Virus record (IMG/VR): IMGVR_UViG_3300001769_000019
Location: 1-47,009 of that record
Direction: 5' to 3' (one strand)
Length of the DNA stretch: 47,009 bases
Source: a virus
The first letter of the stretch is position 1. Every line of letters starts with the position of its first letter. Position numbers and translations under genes: made by a program. Below, in pieces: positions 39,545 to 46,736 of this stretch. The notes beneath the pieces were generated by a model. It did no database searches, was not told where the DNA came from, and saw only the letters and a list, made by a program, of their open reading frames with translations.

Positions 39545-39633
39545 TATTTGCAACTTTAACCACCCTTTTCATTGGCTACTGCTACGCATGCTTTTGCGTT
39601 GTGAAGTCGGTGAATGGGATTGATTGGAATTAA
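39541..39633 (+). CDS. Tiny membrane protein, 30 residues
   Basis: GTG start overlapping the previous stop as GTGA. Sequence MIFATLTTLFIGYCYACFCV then VKSVNGIDWN: a single hydrophobic, Cys-rich helix. Function unknown. A hairpin GCCCC-CGAA-GGGGC (39639-39652) without U-tract follows, perhaps protecting the mRNA. Confidence 0.4.
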   Translation: MIFATLTTLFIGYCYACFCVVKSVNGIDWN

Positions 39634-39715
39634 CTAGCGCCCCCGAAGGGGCACAAACCACTGGCTACTGAGTTTTGGACGGACATAGCAGCCAACAGCA
39701 TGAGGATAATAACCC

Positions 39716-39988
39716 ATGGAAATAAGACCGGCAACAAATCAACCAGGCATGTTCTACCTGATTTGGAATGATTCAGGTGTAGAGGGTGGCCCACGATTTA
39801 CCAAAATCGAAACTGTTGATGGTAAGCCATCACAGGACGCAATTCTATTGAACGGCATGCAGCGCGTAGAGACTCTGCACATTCAACGCAATGCTGTTAC
39901 ACCATTCTTTGACGCAGCAGCTGACGCAGGCGTTCCTGTTCATGCTGAGGTTATCAGTCAAAGCAACCAGCTAAAGGAGGCTTGCTAA
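39716..39988 (+). CDS. Hypothetical early protein
   Basis: Protein of 90 residues. MEIRPATNQPGMFYLIWNDS then GVEGGPRFTKIETVDGKPSQ suggests a small beta domain; helix in LLNGMQRVETLHIQRNAV. No family. Ribosome site AGGATAA upstream. Its stop overlaps the next start as TAATG. Confidence 0.55.
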   Translation: MEIRPATNQPGMFYLIWNDSGVEGGPRFTKIETVDGKPSQDAILLNGMQRVETLHIQRNAVTPFFDAAADAGVPVHAEVISQSNQLKEAC

Positions 39989-40407
39989 TGTTTAGGGTTT
40001 ACGGGGTAACAAAAGAAACAGCTAAAGCTGCTGCAGAAAAGAAGTTTAAGAACCTGCCTTTTAAAAAGCGTATGGAAATGTCACCTGCAGAAGCTGAACA
40101 GTTCATCCAAGAGGAAGCAGTAGAAGCATTTAAAAAGATGAAGCCCGTTGTAATAGGCAAGCCTTTAGATGCACCTGAGTTCGCACAGCAACTGATTGAC
40201 CTCACAAAAAAAACGACAGAGAGCCGTTCGTTAGAAATACGCATCAACGCGCCTCAGTTAAACAATTCGGGCGGTTTGGTTATCAACAACACCACCAAAA
40301 AGCCGAAGATGGGCTGGGAGAAATACGACCCATCAAAAGATTATGCAGCGATATTCGACCGTGTAGAAGCAGCACGCGAAGCAGCCATTAAAGGAGTAGC
40401 AGCATGA
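39988..40407 (+). CDS. Hypothetical early protein
   Basis: Protein of 139 residues from ATG 39988, chosen for AAAGGAGG 8 bases upstream and the TAATG overlap. MFRVYGVTKETAKAAAEKKF then helix-rich basic sequence, LEIRINAPQLNNSGGLVINN in the middle, and a helical end DYAAIFDRVEAAREAAIKGV. Unrecognised; basic and soluble, maybe DNA-related given the SSB and RdgC neighbours. Confidence 0.5.
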   Translation: MFRVYGVTKETAKAAAEKKFKNLPFKKRMEMSPAEAEQFIQEEAVEAFKKMKPVVIGKPLDAPEFAQQLIDLTKKTTESRSLEIRINAPQLNNSGGLVINNTTKKPKMGWEKYDPSKDYAAIFDRVEAAREAAIKGVAA

Positions 40408-40550
40408 TCGTATTTAAGAAGCGTAAACACGCACAATCTTTTTGCAACTCAGCAAACCAATTTCCTTGGTTCAACCTAATGGTGCAAGCAGTGCCCGGTG
40501 GATGGACTCTTACCCGCGCTTCTGGCGTGAACAACTCAGTAAAGGCTTGA
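40404..40550 (+). CDS. Small protein, 48 residues
   Basis: ATG overlaps the previous stop as ATGA. MIVFKKRKHAQSFCNSANQF then PWFNLMVQAVPGGWTLTRAS. Mixed, small, unknown. It lies directly before the HNH endonuclease gene (2-base gap). Confidence 0.45.
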   Translation: MIVFKKRKHAQSFCNSANQFPWFNLMVQAVPGGWTLTRASGVNNSVKA

Positions 40551-40552
40551 CA

Positions 40553-41107
40553 ATGGCAACAAAAGGCGTAAACGCGCCAGAGGCAAAGCTTTATCTTAGC
40601 GGTCTTAGTATACCGCAAGTAAGCGCTGAAACTGGCATACCTTTGTCTACTCTCCGATTTCGCTTTAAGAAGCTAGGAATCCTCAGAAGCAGAGAGGAAG
40701 CAGTAAAGATGGCAGCTGATGATGGGCGCCTAGGGTCTGGCATGAGAGGGAAAAACCGGTCATTTTCTGACGACCATAAAGAAAACATTCGGCAGAGTTT
40801 GCTGCAGCATGGAGAGAAAAACGCCAAAGGTACAACTTTGAAGCCTAGTGGCTATGTAGAGTATACGCGTGGGCCGCGCAAGGGCAAAACTGTCCATGTC
40901 GCTGTGATGGAAGCAAGGTTAGGAAGAAAACTTAAAAGTGATGAAGTGGTTCACCATATAGATGGGGATACGCAGAACAATGACGAAAATAATCTCGCAC
41001 TATGTACTCGCTCAGGGCATGCGAGATTGCATAGGTTTGAAGACAAGCTGCAAGGGAAGTCTTTAAAGCGAAACAGTAAAGATCAGATACTAGGAGAGAA
41101 AAATTGA
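40553..41107 (+). CDS. HNH homing-type endonuclease
   Basis: Protein of 184 residues from ATG 40553 (a longer frame from 40442 would overlap the previous gene). N-terminal HTH LSGLSIPQVSAETGIPLSTL; a linker with RSFSDDHKENIRQSLL; the HNH core GYVEYTRGPRKGKTVHVAVM, ARLGRKLKSDEVVHHIDGDT and QNNDENNLALCTRSGHARLH. This is a free-standing HNH (HNH_3-type) enzyme that nicks or cuts DNA, probably a selfish element next to ssb. Overlaps ssb by 4 bases. Confidence 0.85.
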   Translation: MATKGVNAPEAKLYLSGLSIPQVSAETGIPLSTLRFRFKKLGILRSREEAVKMAADDGRLGSGMRGKNRSFSDDHKENIRQSLLQHGEKNAKGTTLKPSGYVEYTRGPRKGKTVHVAVMEARLGRKLKSDEVVHHIDGDTQNNDENNLALCTRSGHARLHRFEDKLQGKSLKRNSKDQILGEKN

Positions 41108-41706
41108 ATGATTTAAACCTTTGTCAGTTTATAGGGCGAATGGGTAACCCAGCAGAAGTTAGATACATGCCAAATGGTAAAGCGGTAGCTAATTTCAGTA
41201 TTGCTTGTAACCGTTCTTGGAAAGATCAGCAAGGACAAAAACAAGAAAAACCTGAGTGGATTAGATGTACTGCCTACGGCAAGTTGGCAGAAATAATAGA
41301 CCAGTATACAGAGAAAGGATCACAGCTTTATGTGAGCGGAAGACAGTCGACCCGTAAATGGCAAGACCAGCAAGGCAACGACCAATACACCACCGAGATT
41401 ATTGTTGATCAGATGCAAATGCTTGGTGGGCGTCAAGGGGGTGCGCAGAACGGGCAAGGCTTTCAGTCAATGGGTAATAACGGAAGCGGAACGGCTGGGA
41501 ATAATGCTGGACAGCCTAGCGGATCACGCGGGGCCAACAGTGGCAACCAATCAAATAACGGACGCGGTAGCCAGGGTTCGCCCCAGAATGGGATGAATCA
41601 ACGTGGTAACACTCTACCAATGGCAGAGCCCGACTTTGATTTTGATGATGACATACCTTTTGCCCGGTTATTCATGCAGCACCGCGCAATGCACTTAGCT
41701 TGTTAA
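41104..41706 (+). CDS. ssb: Single-stranded DNA-binding protein
   Basis: Protein of 200 residues, TTG start with AGGAG upstream. OB fold: LNLCQFIGRMGNPAEVRYMP, VANFSIACNRSWKDQQG, PEWIRCTAYGKLAEI, GSQLYVSGRQSTRKWQDQQG. A Gly/Asn-rich linker follows. The acidic tip DFDFDDDIPF is present but is followed by 14 more residues (ARLFMQHRAMHLAC), so the usual free C-terminal Phe is not free. It coats ssDNA in replication and recombination. Confidence 0.92.
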   Translation: MNDLNLCQFIGRMGNPAEVRYMPNGKAVANFSIACNRSWKDQQGQKQEKPEWIRCTAYGKLAEIIDQYTEKGSQLYVSGRQSTRKWQDQQGNDQYTTEIIVDQMQMLGGRQGGAQNGQGFQSMGNNGSGTAGNNAGQPSGSRGANSGNQSNNGRGSQGSPQNGMNQRGNTLPMAEPDFDFDDDIPFARLFMQHRAMHLAC

Positions 41707-41712
41707 GGAACG

Positions 41713-42870
41713 ATGATGATTTTTAAAAACGCAAAGATTTACACACTAACTCAACCGCTAACTATTACTAGCGAAATTCTTGAACATTTCTTAGGTAAAT
41801 ATGAATTTCGCCATTGTGGAGCGCAAGACTTGGCTACGATGGGCTTTGCTCGCTGTATTGGTGGTTTGTTCGCGCATGTTGCACAAGGCATGTTCACTAT
41901 CCGTATTCAGAAAGAAGAAAAGCTTTTGCCAAGTAGCGTAATCAATCAAGAGCTTGAAGAAATGGTTGAGCGCATCGAAATGGAAACAGGTGCGCCGGTT
42001 GGCAAAAAAGCAAAGGCTGATATAAAGCAAGAGATTATCACCAAATTGCTGCCACAAGCTTTCACTAATCGAAAAAGCACTTACGGCACAATCATTCCTG
42101 AAAGCAATCTTGTGATTGTTCACGCTAGCTCAGACTCTCAAGCTGAAGCTTGGCTTGCTATGGTTCGCAAAGCTATTGGTTCACTTCCCGTTGTTCCATT
42201 TGCTCGCCGCAGCATTCAATCTGAACTGACTCACTGGGTTACCGACACCACGCCTGACACCATCAACCTGTTAGAAGAAGCAGAGTTAAAAGCTACGGAT
42301 GATACGGGCGGTCTAGTGCGCGTGAAAAACCAAGCGCTTGACACTGATGAAGTAATAAACCATTTGGACGCTGGCAAGCTGGTTCAGAAAGTAGCGTTTG
42401 AGTATGACGAGGCTTTCAGCGCCATTCTTTGTGAAGACGGTTCAATTAAGCGCATCAAGTTAGCTGATCGCGTTCTTGAAGAAAATGACGACATTCCTAG
42501 CGACCAAGCAGAAGCGCGTTTCGATGCTGATGTTTATCTGTATGTAAGTACCCTGCTCGGCTTTATAAAGTTGATTGATGCTGCATTTCAGTTAACCGAA
42601 GAAAGTAGTAGCCAGCCTGCCTCTGATGAAGTTGAAGAAGACCAGCCAAACCCTTTCGTAAACAGTGAAGGTAAAGACGTTTTCTACGATGAAGCGGTTG
42701 AGTTCGTGCGCGAGACAAGACGCGCATCAGTTTCAGCAGTGCAACGCAAATTTAAAATTGGCTTCAACCGTGCCGCTCGTTTAATTGAGCAGATGGAAGT
42801 CGAAGGCATTGTAAGTAAGCCAGGTCATAACGGTGCACGTGAAGTGCTAGTTCCACCTAAAGCCGCTTAA
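41713..42870 (+). CDS. RdgC-like protein fused to an FtsK gamma domain
   Basis: Protein of 385 residues. Residues about 1-305 match RdgC (E. coli 303): [100 protein letters not shown]. Residues 321-385 match the FtsK gamma winged helix that reads [64 protein letters not shown]. RdgC is a ring-forming DNA-binding recombination-associated protein; FtsK gamma binds DNA and activates XerD. I know of no described function for the fusion. Confidence 0.85.
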   Translation: MMIFKNAKIYTLTQPLTITSEILEHFLGKYEFRHCGAQDLATMGFARCIGGLFAHVAQGMFTIRIQKEEKLLPSSVINQELEEMVERIEMETGAPVGKKAKADIKQEIITKLLPQAFTNRKSTYGTIIPESNLVIVHASSDSQAEAWLAMVRKAIGSLPVVPFARRSIQSELTHWVTDTTPDTINLLEEAELKATDDTGGLVRVKNQALDTDEVINHLDAGKLVQKVAFEYDEAFSAILCEDGSIKRIKLADRVLEENDDIPSDQAEARFDADVYLYVSTLLGFIKLIDAAFQLTEESSSQPASDEVEEDQPNPFVNSEGKDVFYDEAVEFVRETRRASVSAVQRKFKIGFNRAARLIEQMEVEGIVSKPGHNGAREVLVPPKAA

Positions 42871-42880
42871 TCAGTTTAGG

Positions 42881-42896
42881 AGCCCCTTCGGGGGCT
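42881..42896 (+). other. Intercistronic hairpin with UUCG loop
   Basis: AGCCCC-TTCG-GGGGCT, very stable tetraloop hairpin, 12 bases before the next start. No U-tract. Likely an mRNA stabiliser or processing element rather than a terminator. Confidence 0.65.
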
Positions 42897-42907
42897 AAGG
42901 ATAAACC

Positions 42908-43579
42908 ATGAACTTGCAACAAAAATTAAATAACGCTACTTGTTTCAGCAGTAACGGAGAAGACTGGTCCTCTGACATGGATGACCTGATCCACGATTTA
43001 GAAGCGCACGGAAAAGAGGGAGAAATAGTTTCGTTCTTTATCGCCAACAAAAAGACTTTCACACACGCTGACTTTATATGTAATGCATTGGAGCGCGCAA
43101 TAGAAGACGCCGTAGAACAAGCTTATGACGAAGTTGGGGAAGTTGCAGAAACGTACTTGAACAAGGTCGATACACCTGATAACGAAGCTGAATTCAAACA
43201 ACTTGTAGCTAATTTTCTCCAAGAGAAATCTGGTGATGTAAACATTTGGCAAGTTATCAACGCGCAGGAAGTTGTAGCTATCTGGAATGGTAGTGACCTT
43301 GATGAATACACAATAGATAAGCCAGATGGAATTGAAGATTGTGATATTCAAAATCTAAAGCACATGCTTGGAGCCACTGAAGAGCCTTCAAAGTGGGGTT
43401 ACAGAAATTACTTTGCGGCAGGAGGTGAGGACGTAAATTCAATGGAGAGACTTGCGAAAGCAGGACTTGTTGTTAAGCGGAATAATGCGGTAACCGATAA
43501 TTTGTACACCGCAACAGTTGCTGGCTGCCAGTTGCTCAACTTTAACCAATCAATGATTGATTACGCTTTCGATAAATAG
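42908..43579 (+). CDS. Hypothetical early protein
   Basis: Protein of 223 residues in two parts. N-terminal about 145 is helical and acidic (DAVEQAYDEVGEVAETYLNK). C-terminal about 75 is LKHMLGATEEPSKWGYRNYF then AAGGEDVNSMERLAKAGLVV and DNLYTATVAGCQLL, a small winged-helix-like phage domain I have seen in other phage genes but cannot name. Ribosome site GGATAA. Confidence 0.55.
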   Translation: MNLQQKLNNATCFSSNGEDWSSDMDDLIHDLEAHGKEGEIVSFFIANKKTFTHADFICNALERAIEDAVEQAYDEVGEVAETYLNKVDTPDNEAEFKQLVANFLQEKSGDVNIWQVINAQEVVAIWNGSDLDEYTIDKPDGIEDCDIQNLKHMLGATEEPSKWGYRNYFAAGGEDVNSMERLAKAGLVVKRNNAVTDNLYTATVAGCQLLNFNQSMIDYAFDK

Positions 43580-43588
43580 GCCCTTCTA

Positions 43589-43777
43589 ATGACCACAATC
43601 ATAATAAACAACAAGCCAATACGCATTCATGCCACTGTGGTAGCACGTGTTCAGAATCTACTAGAAGCGGGTGAAAGTATTGAAAAGGTATGCCAGAAAA
43701 CAGGGCTTTCAAAAGGCCGTGCATCGGCATTAATCGACACTATTCAAGGTCAAGCACAAATGGGGAGAGTGGCGTGA
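43589..43777 (+). CDS. Small HTH-like protein
   Basis: Protein of 62 residues. IRIHATVVARVQNLLEAGES then IEKVCQKTGLSKGRASALID reads as an HTH. Likely an early transcription regulator. It overlaps the next gene by GTGA. Confidence 0.6.
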   Translation: MTTIIINNKPIRIHATVVARVQNLLEAGESIEKVCQKTGLSKGRASALIDTIQGQAQMGRVA

Positions 43778-44280
43778 GTGAATTACAAGACATGCTTCGC
43801 GTACAAGCGAGGCTTCACAGAAAGCAAGGTGCTAATGCCTTGGGTGATTTGTTCCAATCTGCCGCTCTGGAAATTGAGATATTAACGGAACGCCTAGAAA
43901 ACCCGCAAGGATTGCAGGAATTGATTTGCGTTGAGCAAATGAAAGAAATTTCTTTGCCTGAAATACATCGAGCAAATCAAAAGCTTCACGAACAACTAGC
44001 AAAGGCTAATGAGCGTGTGAAGGAGCTTGAAAAAGGCAATAAGTCATGCGCTGTTGCTATACGTGAAATTATAGCAAAAGGAGATATAGGGCCGCTTCTT
44101 GTTACTGGACCAGAATTAGACGAAATAGTAAGCAAATTCGCCATAGAGACTCGCGCTAAGGCTTTACAGTCTTTGTTAAACAAAAAATGTCCTGTTTCTG
44201 GTTACGTCATACGAGACAAAGAAAGCCGTGAAATTATTGCGGAAGAACTAGAACAACTACGCACGGAGCAAGCCCAATGA
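43774..44280 (+). CDS. Hypothetical coiled-coil protein of the cassette array
   Basis: Protein of 168 residues from GTG 43774 (overlaps previous TGA), chosen over an upstream ATG at 43690 that lies deep in the previous gene. Central helix HRANQKLHEQLAKANERVKE; then VAIREIIAKGDIGPLLVTGP. It ends EELEQLRTEQAQ, part of the junction repeat described at 44251. Overlaps the next gene by 4 bases. Confidence 0.6.
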   Translation: MSELQDMLRVQARLHRKQGANALGDLFQSAALEIEILTERLENPQGLQELICVEQMKEISLPEIHRANQKLHEQLAKANERVKELEKGNKSCAVAIREIIAKGDIGPLLVTGPELDEIVSKFAIETRAKALQSLLNKKCPVSGYVIRDKESREIIAEELEQLRTEQAQ

Positions 44281-44555
44281 TTTATTTTGCGATAGGCATA
44301 ACAGCGCTGGTTTTTGCTGGCTTTGGTTTCTCATTCGGTCTTTTCGGTAGACTGGCTTTGTGGATAGCCGCTGAATCTCGCGTCTCTTACACATGCAAAT
44401 ACAAGCCTCTTGATGACAATAACGCTCAATTTGAAACTAGCTGCGGTAAAGAGTTTTTTAACGCTGCGGATGATGGTGATTATGTAACAACGTGGCTTAA
44501 CTACTGCCCTTATTGTGGCGGTAAGGCTAAGCAGCTACGCAAGGAGCAAGAGTGA
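44277..44555 (+). CDS. Small membrane protein with zinc-ribbon-like Cys
   Basis: Protein of 92 residues. One membrane segment (about 4-30), then Cys pairs: YTCKYKP, TSCGKEFF, and YCPYCGGKAKQLRKEQE. The CPYCG at the end with the earlier Cys suggests a zinc ribbon on the soluble side. Function unknown. Starts in the preceding stop codon, ends in the junction repeat. Confidence 0.6.
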   Translation: MIYFAIGITALVFAGFGFSFGLFGRLALWIAAESRVSYTCKYKPLDDNNAQFETSCGKEFFNAADDGDYVTTWLNYCPYCGGKAKQLRKEQE

Positions 44556-44785
44556 TGATAGCAGATAAGCTTTACGTGTTTTTTTACTTCATACTTTCAT
44601 CGGTTTCAATAGCAATTTCGTTGTACGTGTGTTCCACAAAATATGAGCAATTTTGGGTGTTTTACGCAGTACTGTTTTTTTGTTCGGGGTGTTTTTTCTG
44701 CTTTCTTGCTGTTAGTAGAATAATGGACATTTTAAATTTTCTTTGTGTCGGAACCTTAGAACAACTACGCAAGGAGCAAGAGTGA
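44552..44785 (+). CDS. Small membrane protein of the cassette array
   Basis: Protein of 77 residues with two hydrophobic segments (about 8-26 and 34-55), Cys-rich in the second. It ends LEQLRKEQE like the gene before it. Unrecognised. Starts in the preceding stop; overlaps the next start by TGATG. Confidence 0.55.
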   Translation: MMIADKLYVFFYFILSSVSIAISLYVCSTKYEQFWVFYAVLFFCSGCFFCFLAVSRIMDILNFLCVGTLEQLRKEQE

Positions 44786-44988
44786 TGGGTAAAGGTTATA
44801 TTGATGTTTCTAAGTTAAAAACCTTTAGCTTAGATGATCTGTCTGGCAGGACGGTATCTGTTCGATGCTTCAGAGATTGCTGCGAAGGTATGCAAATTCT
44901 TATGGCTTTTGACATTGAAACTAACGAAAGCTTTTTAATTAAAATTGAAAGGCTTCCTAATATTGGTAAGGGGCAAGCCAATGACTAA
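44785..44988 (+). CDS. Hypothetical small protein
   Basis: Protein of 67 residues from ATG 44785, which has AAGGAG from the junction repeat; a longer frame from 44743 is not supported. VSKLKTFSLDDLSGRTVSVR, then CFRDCCEGMQILMAFDIETN. Small beta domain, three Cys. Function unknown. Confidence 0.55.
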   Translation: MGKGYIDVSKLKTFSLDDLSGRTVSVRCFRDCCEGMQILMAFDIETNESFLIKIERLPNIGKGQAND

Positions 44989-45217
44989 TCAAGAGATCTT
45001 AGCTAATGGGCCTGAAGGCTGGACGCATGTTGCAATTGTTGAAGAACACGCTCACTACTGCAAGCTTTCAGATGGAGTTATGCGCGATAAGTTTGTTGGC
45101 GTAAAAGATATGTGGACTCAGTTTCAGGGGTTTGAAGACGTATCGCATTTTCGATCACGCGAAGACATTGAGCGCATCATTTATCTTGAAAGTGTATTGA
45201 AGGGGGGAGCAGCGTGA
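44981..45217 (+). CDS. Hypothetical small protein
   Basis: Protein of 78 residues from ATG 44981, overlapping the previous gene by 8 bases. NQEILANGPEGWTHVAIVEE then HAHYCKLSDGVMRDKFVGVK and FRSREDIERIIYLESVLKGG. Soluble, alpha/beta. Unrecognised. Confidence 0.55.
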   Translation: MTNQEILANGPEGWTHVAIVEEHAHYCKLSDGVMRDKFVGVKDMWTQFQGFEDVSHFRSREDIERIIYLESVLKGGAA

Positions 45218-45384
45218 AATTAAACCACTTTAAGTCTATGTCAAAACTTCGAGCATTGTTCTACTTCGTAGTTTTCATTATTTGTCTTGTTAGTTCATAT
45301 CACAGTATAAATGTGTACATTGAATGTGAAGGGGAAGTCCTGCGAGGCATGTTCAAACTTGTGTGTGTTGAGGGGGGCCAGTGA
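45214..45384 (+). CDS. Small membrane protein, 56 residues
   Basis: GTG start overlapping the previous TGA. MKLNHFKSMSKLRALFYFVV then FIICLVSSYHSINVYIECEG. One membrane helix, small periplasmic or cytoplasmic tail with two Cys. It links the array to xis by a GTGA overlap. Function unknown. Confidence 0.5.
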   Translation: MKLNHFKSMSKLRALFYFVVFIICLVSSYHSINVYIECEGEVLRGMFKLVCVEGGQ

Positions 45385-45602
45385 AAGCACTAACCCCCCA
45401 AGAATATGCCGATGAAGTATGGGGCGGCTCTGTAACTTCAAGAACGGTGCGCAATTGGATTAACGCGGGTAAAAAACTTAAAGGTGTTTCTCGCGTTGAA
45501 ACTACGCCAACGGGAAGAATGGCTATATTTATGGAAGAAGAAACTCAATCAAACGTACAAAGTTTGGTTGATATGATGAGAGCAAAGCAAAAGGCAGCGT
45601 AG
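45381..45602 (+). CDS. Excisionase-like protein
   Basis: Protein of 73 residues, GTG start. LTPQEYADEVWGGSVTSRTV then RNWINAGKKLKGVSRVETTP and AIFMEE: winged-helix pattern of lambda-type excisionases, and it lies 3 bases before the integrase. It would bend attachment-site DNA and direct excision. It overlaps the small membrane gene by 4 bases. Confidence 0.75.
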   Translation: MKALTPQEYADEVWGGSVTSRTVRNWINAGKKLKGVSRVETTPTGRMAIFMEEETQSNVQSLVDMMRAKQKAA

Positions 45603-45605
45603 TAA

Positions 45606-46733
45606 ATGGCACCGCGAAGAAGAAATATTAAAAATAGTGATCTACCAACTGGCTTAGTTGTAAAGGAAGTGCGAGGCGTTGAGCGCTTCCGCTTTCGTTA
45701 CCCTAATGGCAAAGATTTCTATTTCCCCATTGGTACCAAAAGAAGGGATGCCATACAAGCTACGCTTACTTTTAATATGGAACTTCGTTCACCAGAAAAG
45801 CTACGCATGCAACGTGAAGATAAGTATAACCAGCCTCTTGATTATTGGTTGCCAAAAGTTAAAAAACGCATATTAGACGATACGCCATTAGGCGCCAATG
45901 CTAAGCAACAGTTCGAAAGTAATTATGAATTTTTACTCGAGCATTTTGGTGGTGTTTATTCTAAGTCGATCACACTAGAAACGGTTAACGACTTCTTAGC
46001 ACTTGCTGCAGATGGAAAAAGTAACAACGTTTACAACAGAAAGCTTGGGTTCTTGCGCAAAATATTTAAGTACCTGGTAGATGAATCGGCAATGAAAGTG
46101 AATTTTGCCGAGCAAAAGCTTACTCGCACAAAAGAGAAGAAAAAGCGCCAACGGTTAAAGCTGGAAGATTTCAAAAAGATGCTGACGGCCAGTGCTGCCG
46201 ATACAAATTTACATTGGTTAAATATTGCAATGCGCTTATCGCTGCAAACCACACATGCAACGCTTGAAGTAAGTCGCATGAAATACCGTGATGTAAAAGA
46301 CGGGCATATTCGTATTCACCGTCAAAAGGTGCAGCATAAAGAAGCATCGCGGGTAGAGATACCAGTAACCGCCGAACTGCGAAAGGTTATTGATGAAAGC
46401 AAAGGGTTGCTATGCCCTTACATTGTTAACCGGGTTGGCCGTTATCGTGATCAAATAGGCGAAGGCTGTGATCATCCGTTCCAAGTTTCTAGCAAACATA
46501 TAAGCCGTGAGTTTTCAAAGTTGCGTGATTCGCTTGGTATTGCTGCGAACCTAGAAAAAGATGAGCGCCCCACCTTTCACGAAATACGTGCGCTATCTAT
46601 TCACTTATTTGATAAGGCGGGTATTGATCCACAATCGAGAGCCGCACACTCTGATGCAAAATCAACAAAGATTTACAAAGAGAACCATGTTGAATGGGTT
46701 CGTGTTCCAGCTGCTGAATTGAATATAGGGTGA
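45606..46733 (+). CDS. Lambda-type integrase, first catalytic Arg replaced
   Basis: Protein of 375 residues (lambda Int 356). N-terminal arm-binding part APRRRNIKNSDLPTGLVVKE, core-binding part about 75-170, catalytic part about 180-375. Gapless alignment by eye with lambda Int places Ala218 (QTTHATLEVSRMKY) where Arg212 of TGQRVGDLCEMKW is. Other residues are kept: Lys241 or 245, His325, Arg328 (TFHEIRAL), His348, Tyr357. It lies beside the excisionase at the right end, where a phage integrase is expected. Second tyrosine recombinase in the window. Confidence 0.88.
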   Translation: MAPRRRNIKNSDLPTGLVVKEVRGVERFRFRYPNGKDFYFPIGTKRRDAIQATLTFNMELRSPEKLRMQREDKYNQPLDYWLPKVKKRILDDTPLGANAKQQFESNYEFLLEHFGGVYSKSITLETVNDFLALAADGKSNNVYNRKLGFLRKIFKYLVDESAMKVNFAEQKLTRTKEKKKRQRLKLEDFKKMLTASAADTNLHWLNIAMRLSLQTTHATLEVSRMKYRDVKDGHIRIHRQKVQHKEASRVEIPVTAELRKVIDESKGLLCPYIVNRVGRYRDQIGEGCDHPFQVSSKHISREFSKLRDSLGIAANLEKDERPTFHEIRALSIHLFDKAGIDPQSRAAHSDAKSTKIYKENHVEWVRVPAAELNIG

Positions 46734-46736
46734 AAT

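Larger units (their letters stand above)
44251..44787 (+). repeat. Junction repeat: three copies at gene ends
   Basis: The segment GAACAACTACGCAAGGAGCA (with AGAGTGATG after it) occurs at 44251-44279 (slightly altered), 44529-44557 and 44759-44787. Each copy encodes the C-terminal (E)QLR(K/T)EQ and carries the ribosome site AAGGAGC and start of the next gene. Confidence 0.8.

Noticed and set aside
42881-42896. UUCG hairpin as a terminator
   Set aside because: No U-tract follows and the operon evidently continues to the integrase.
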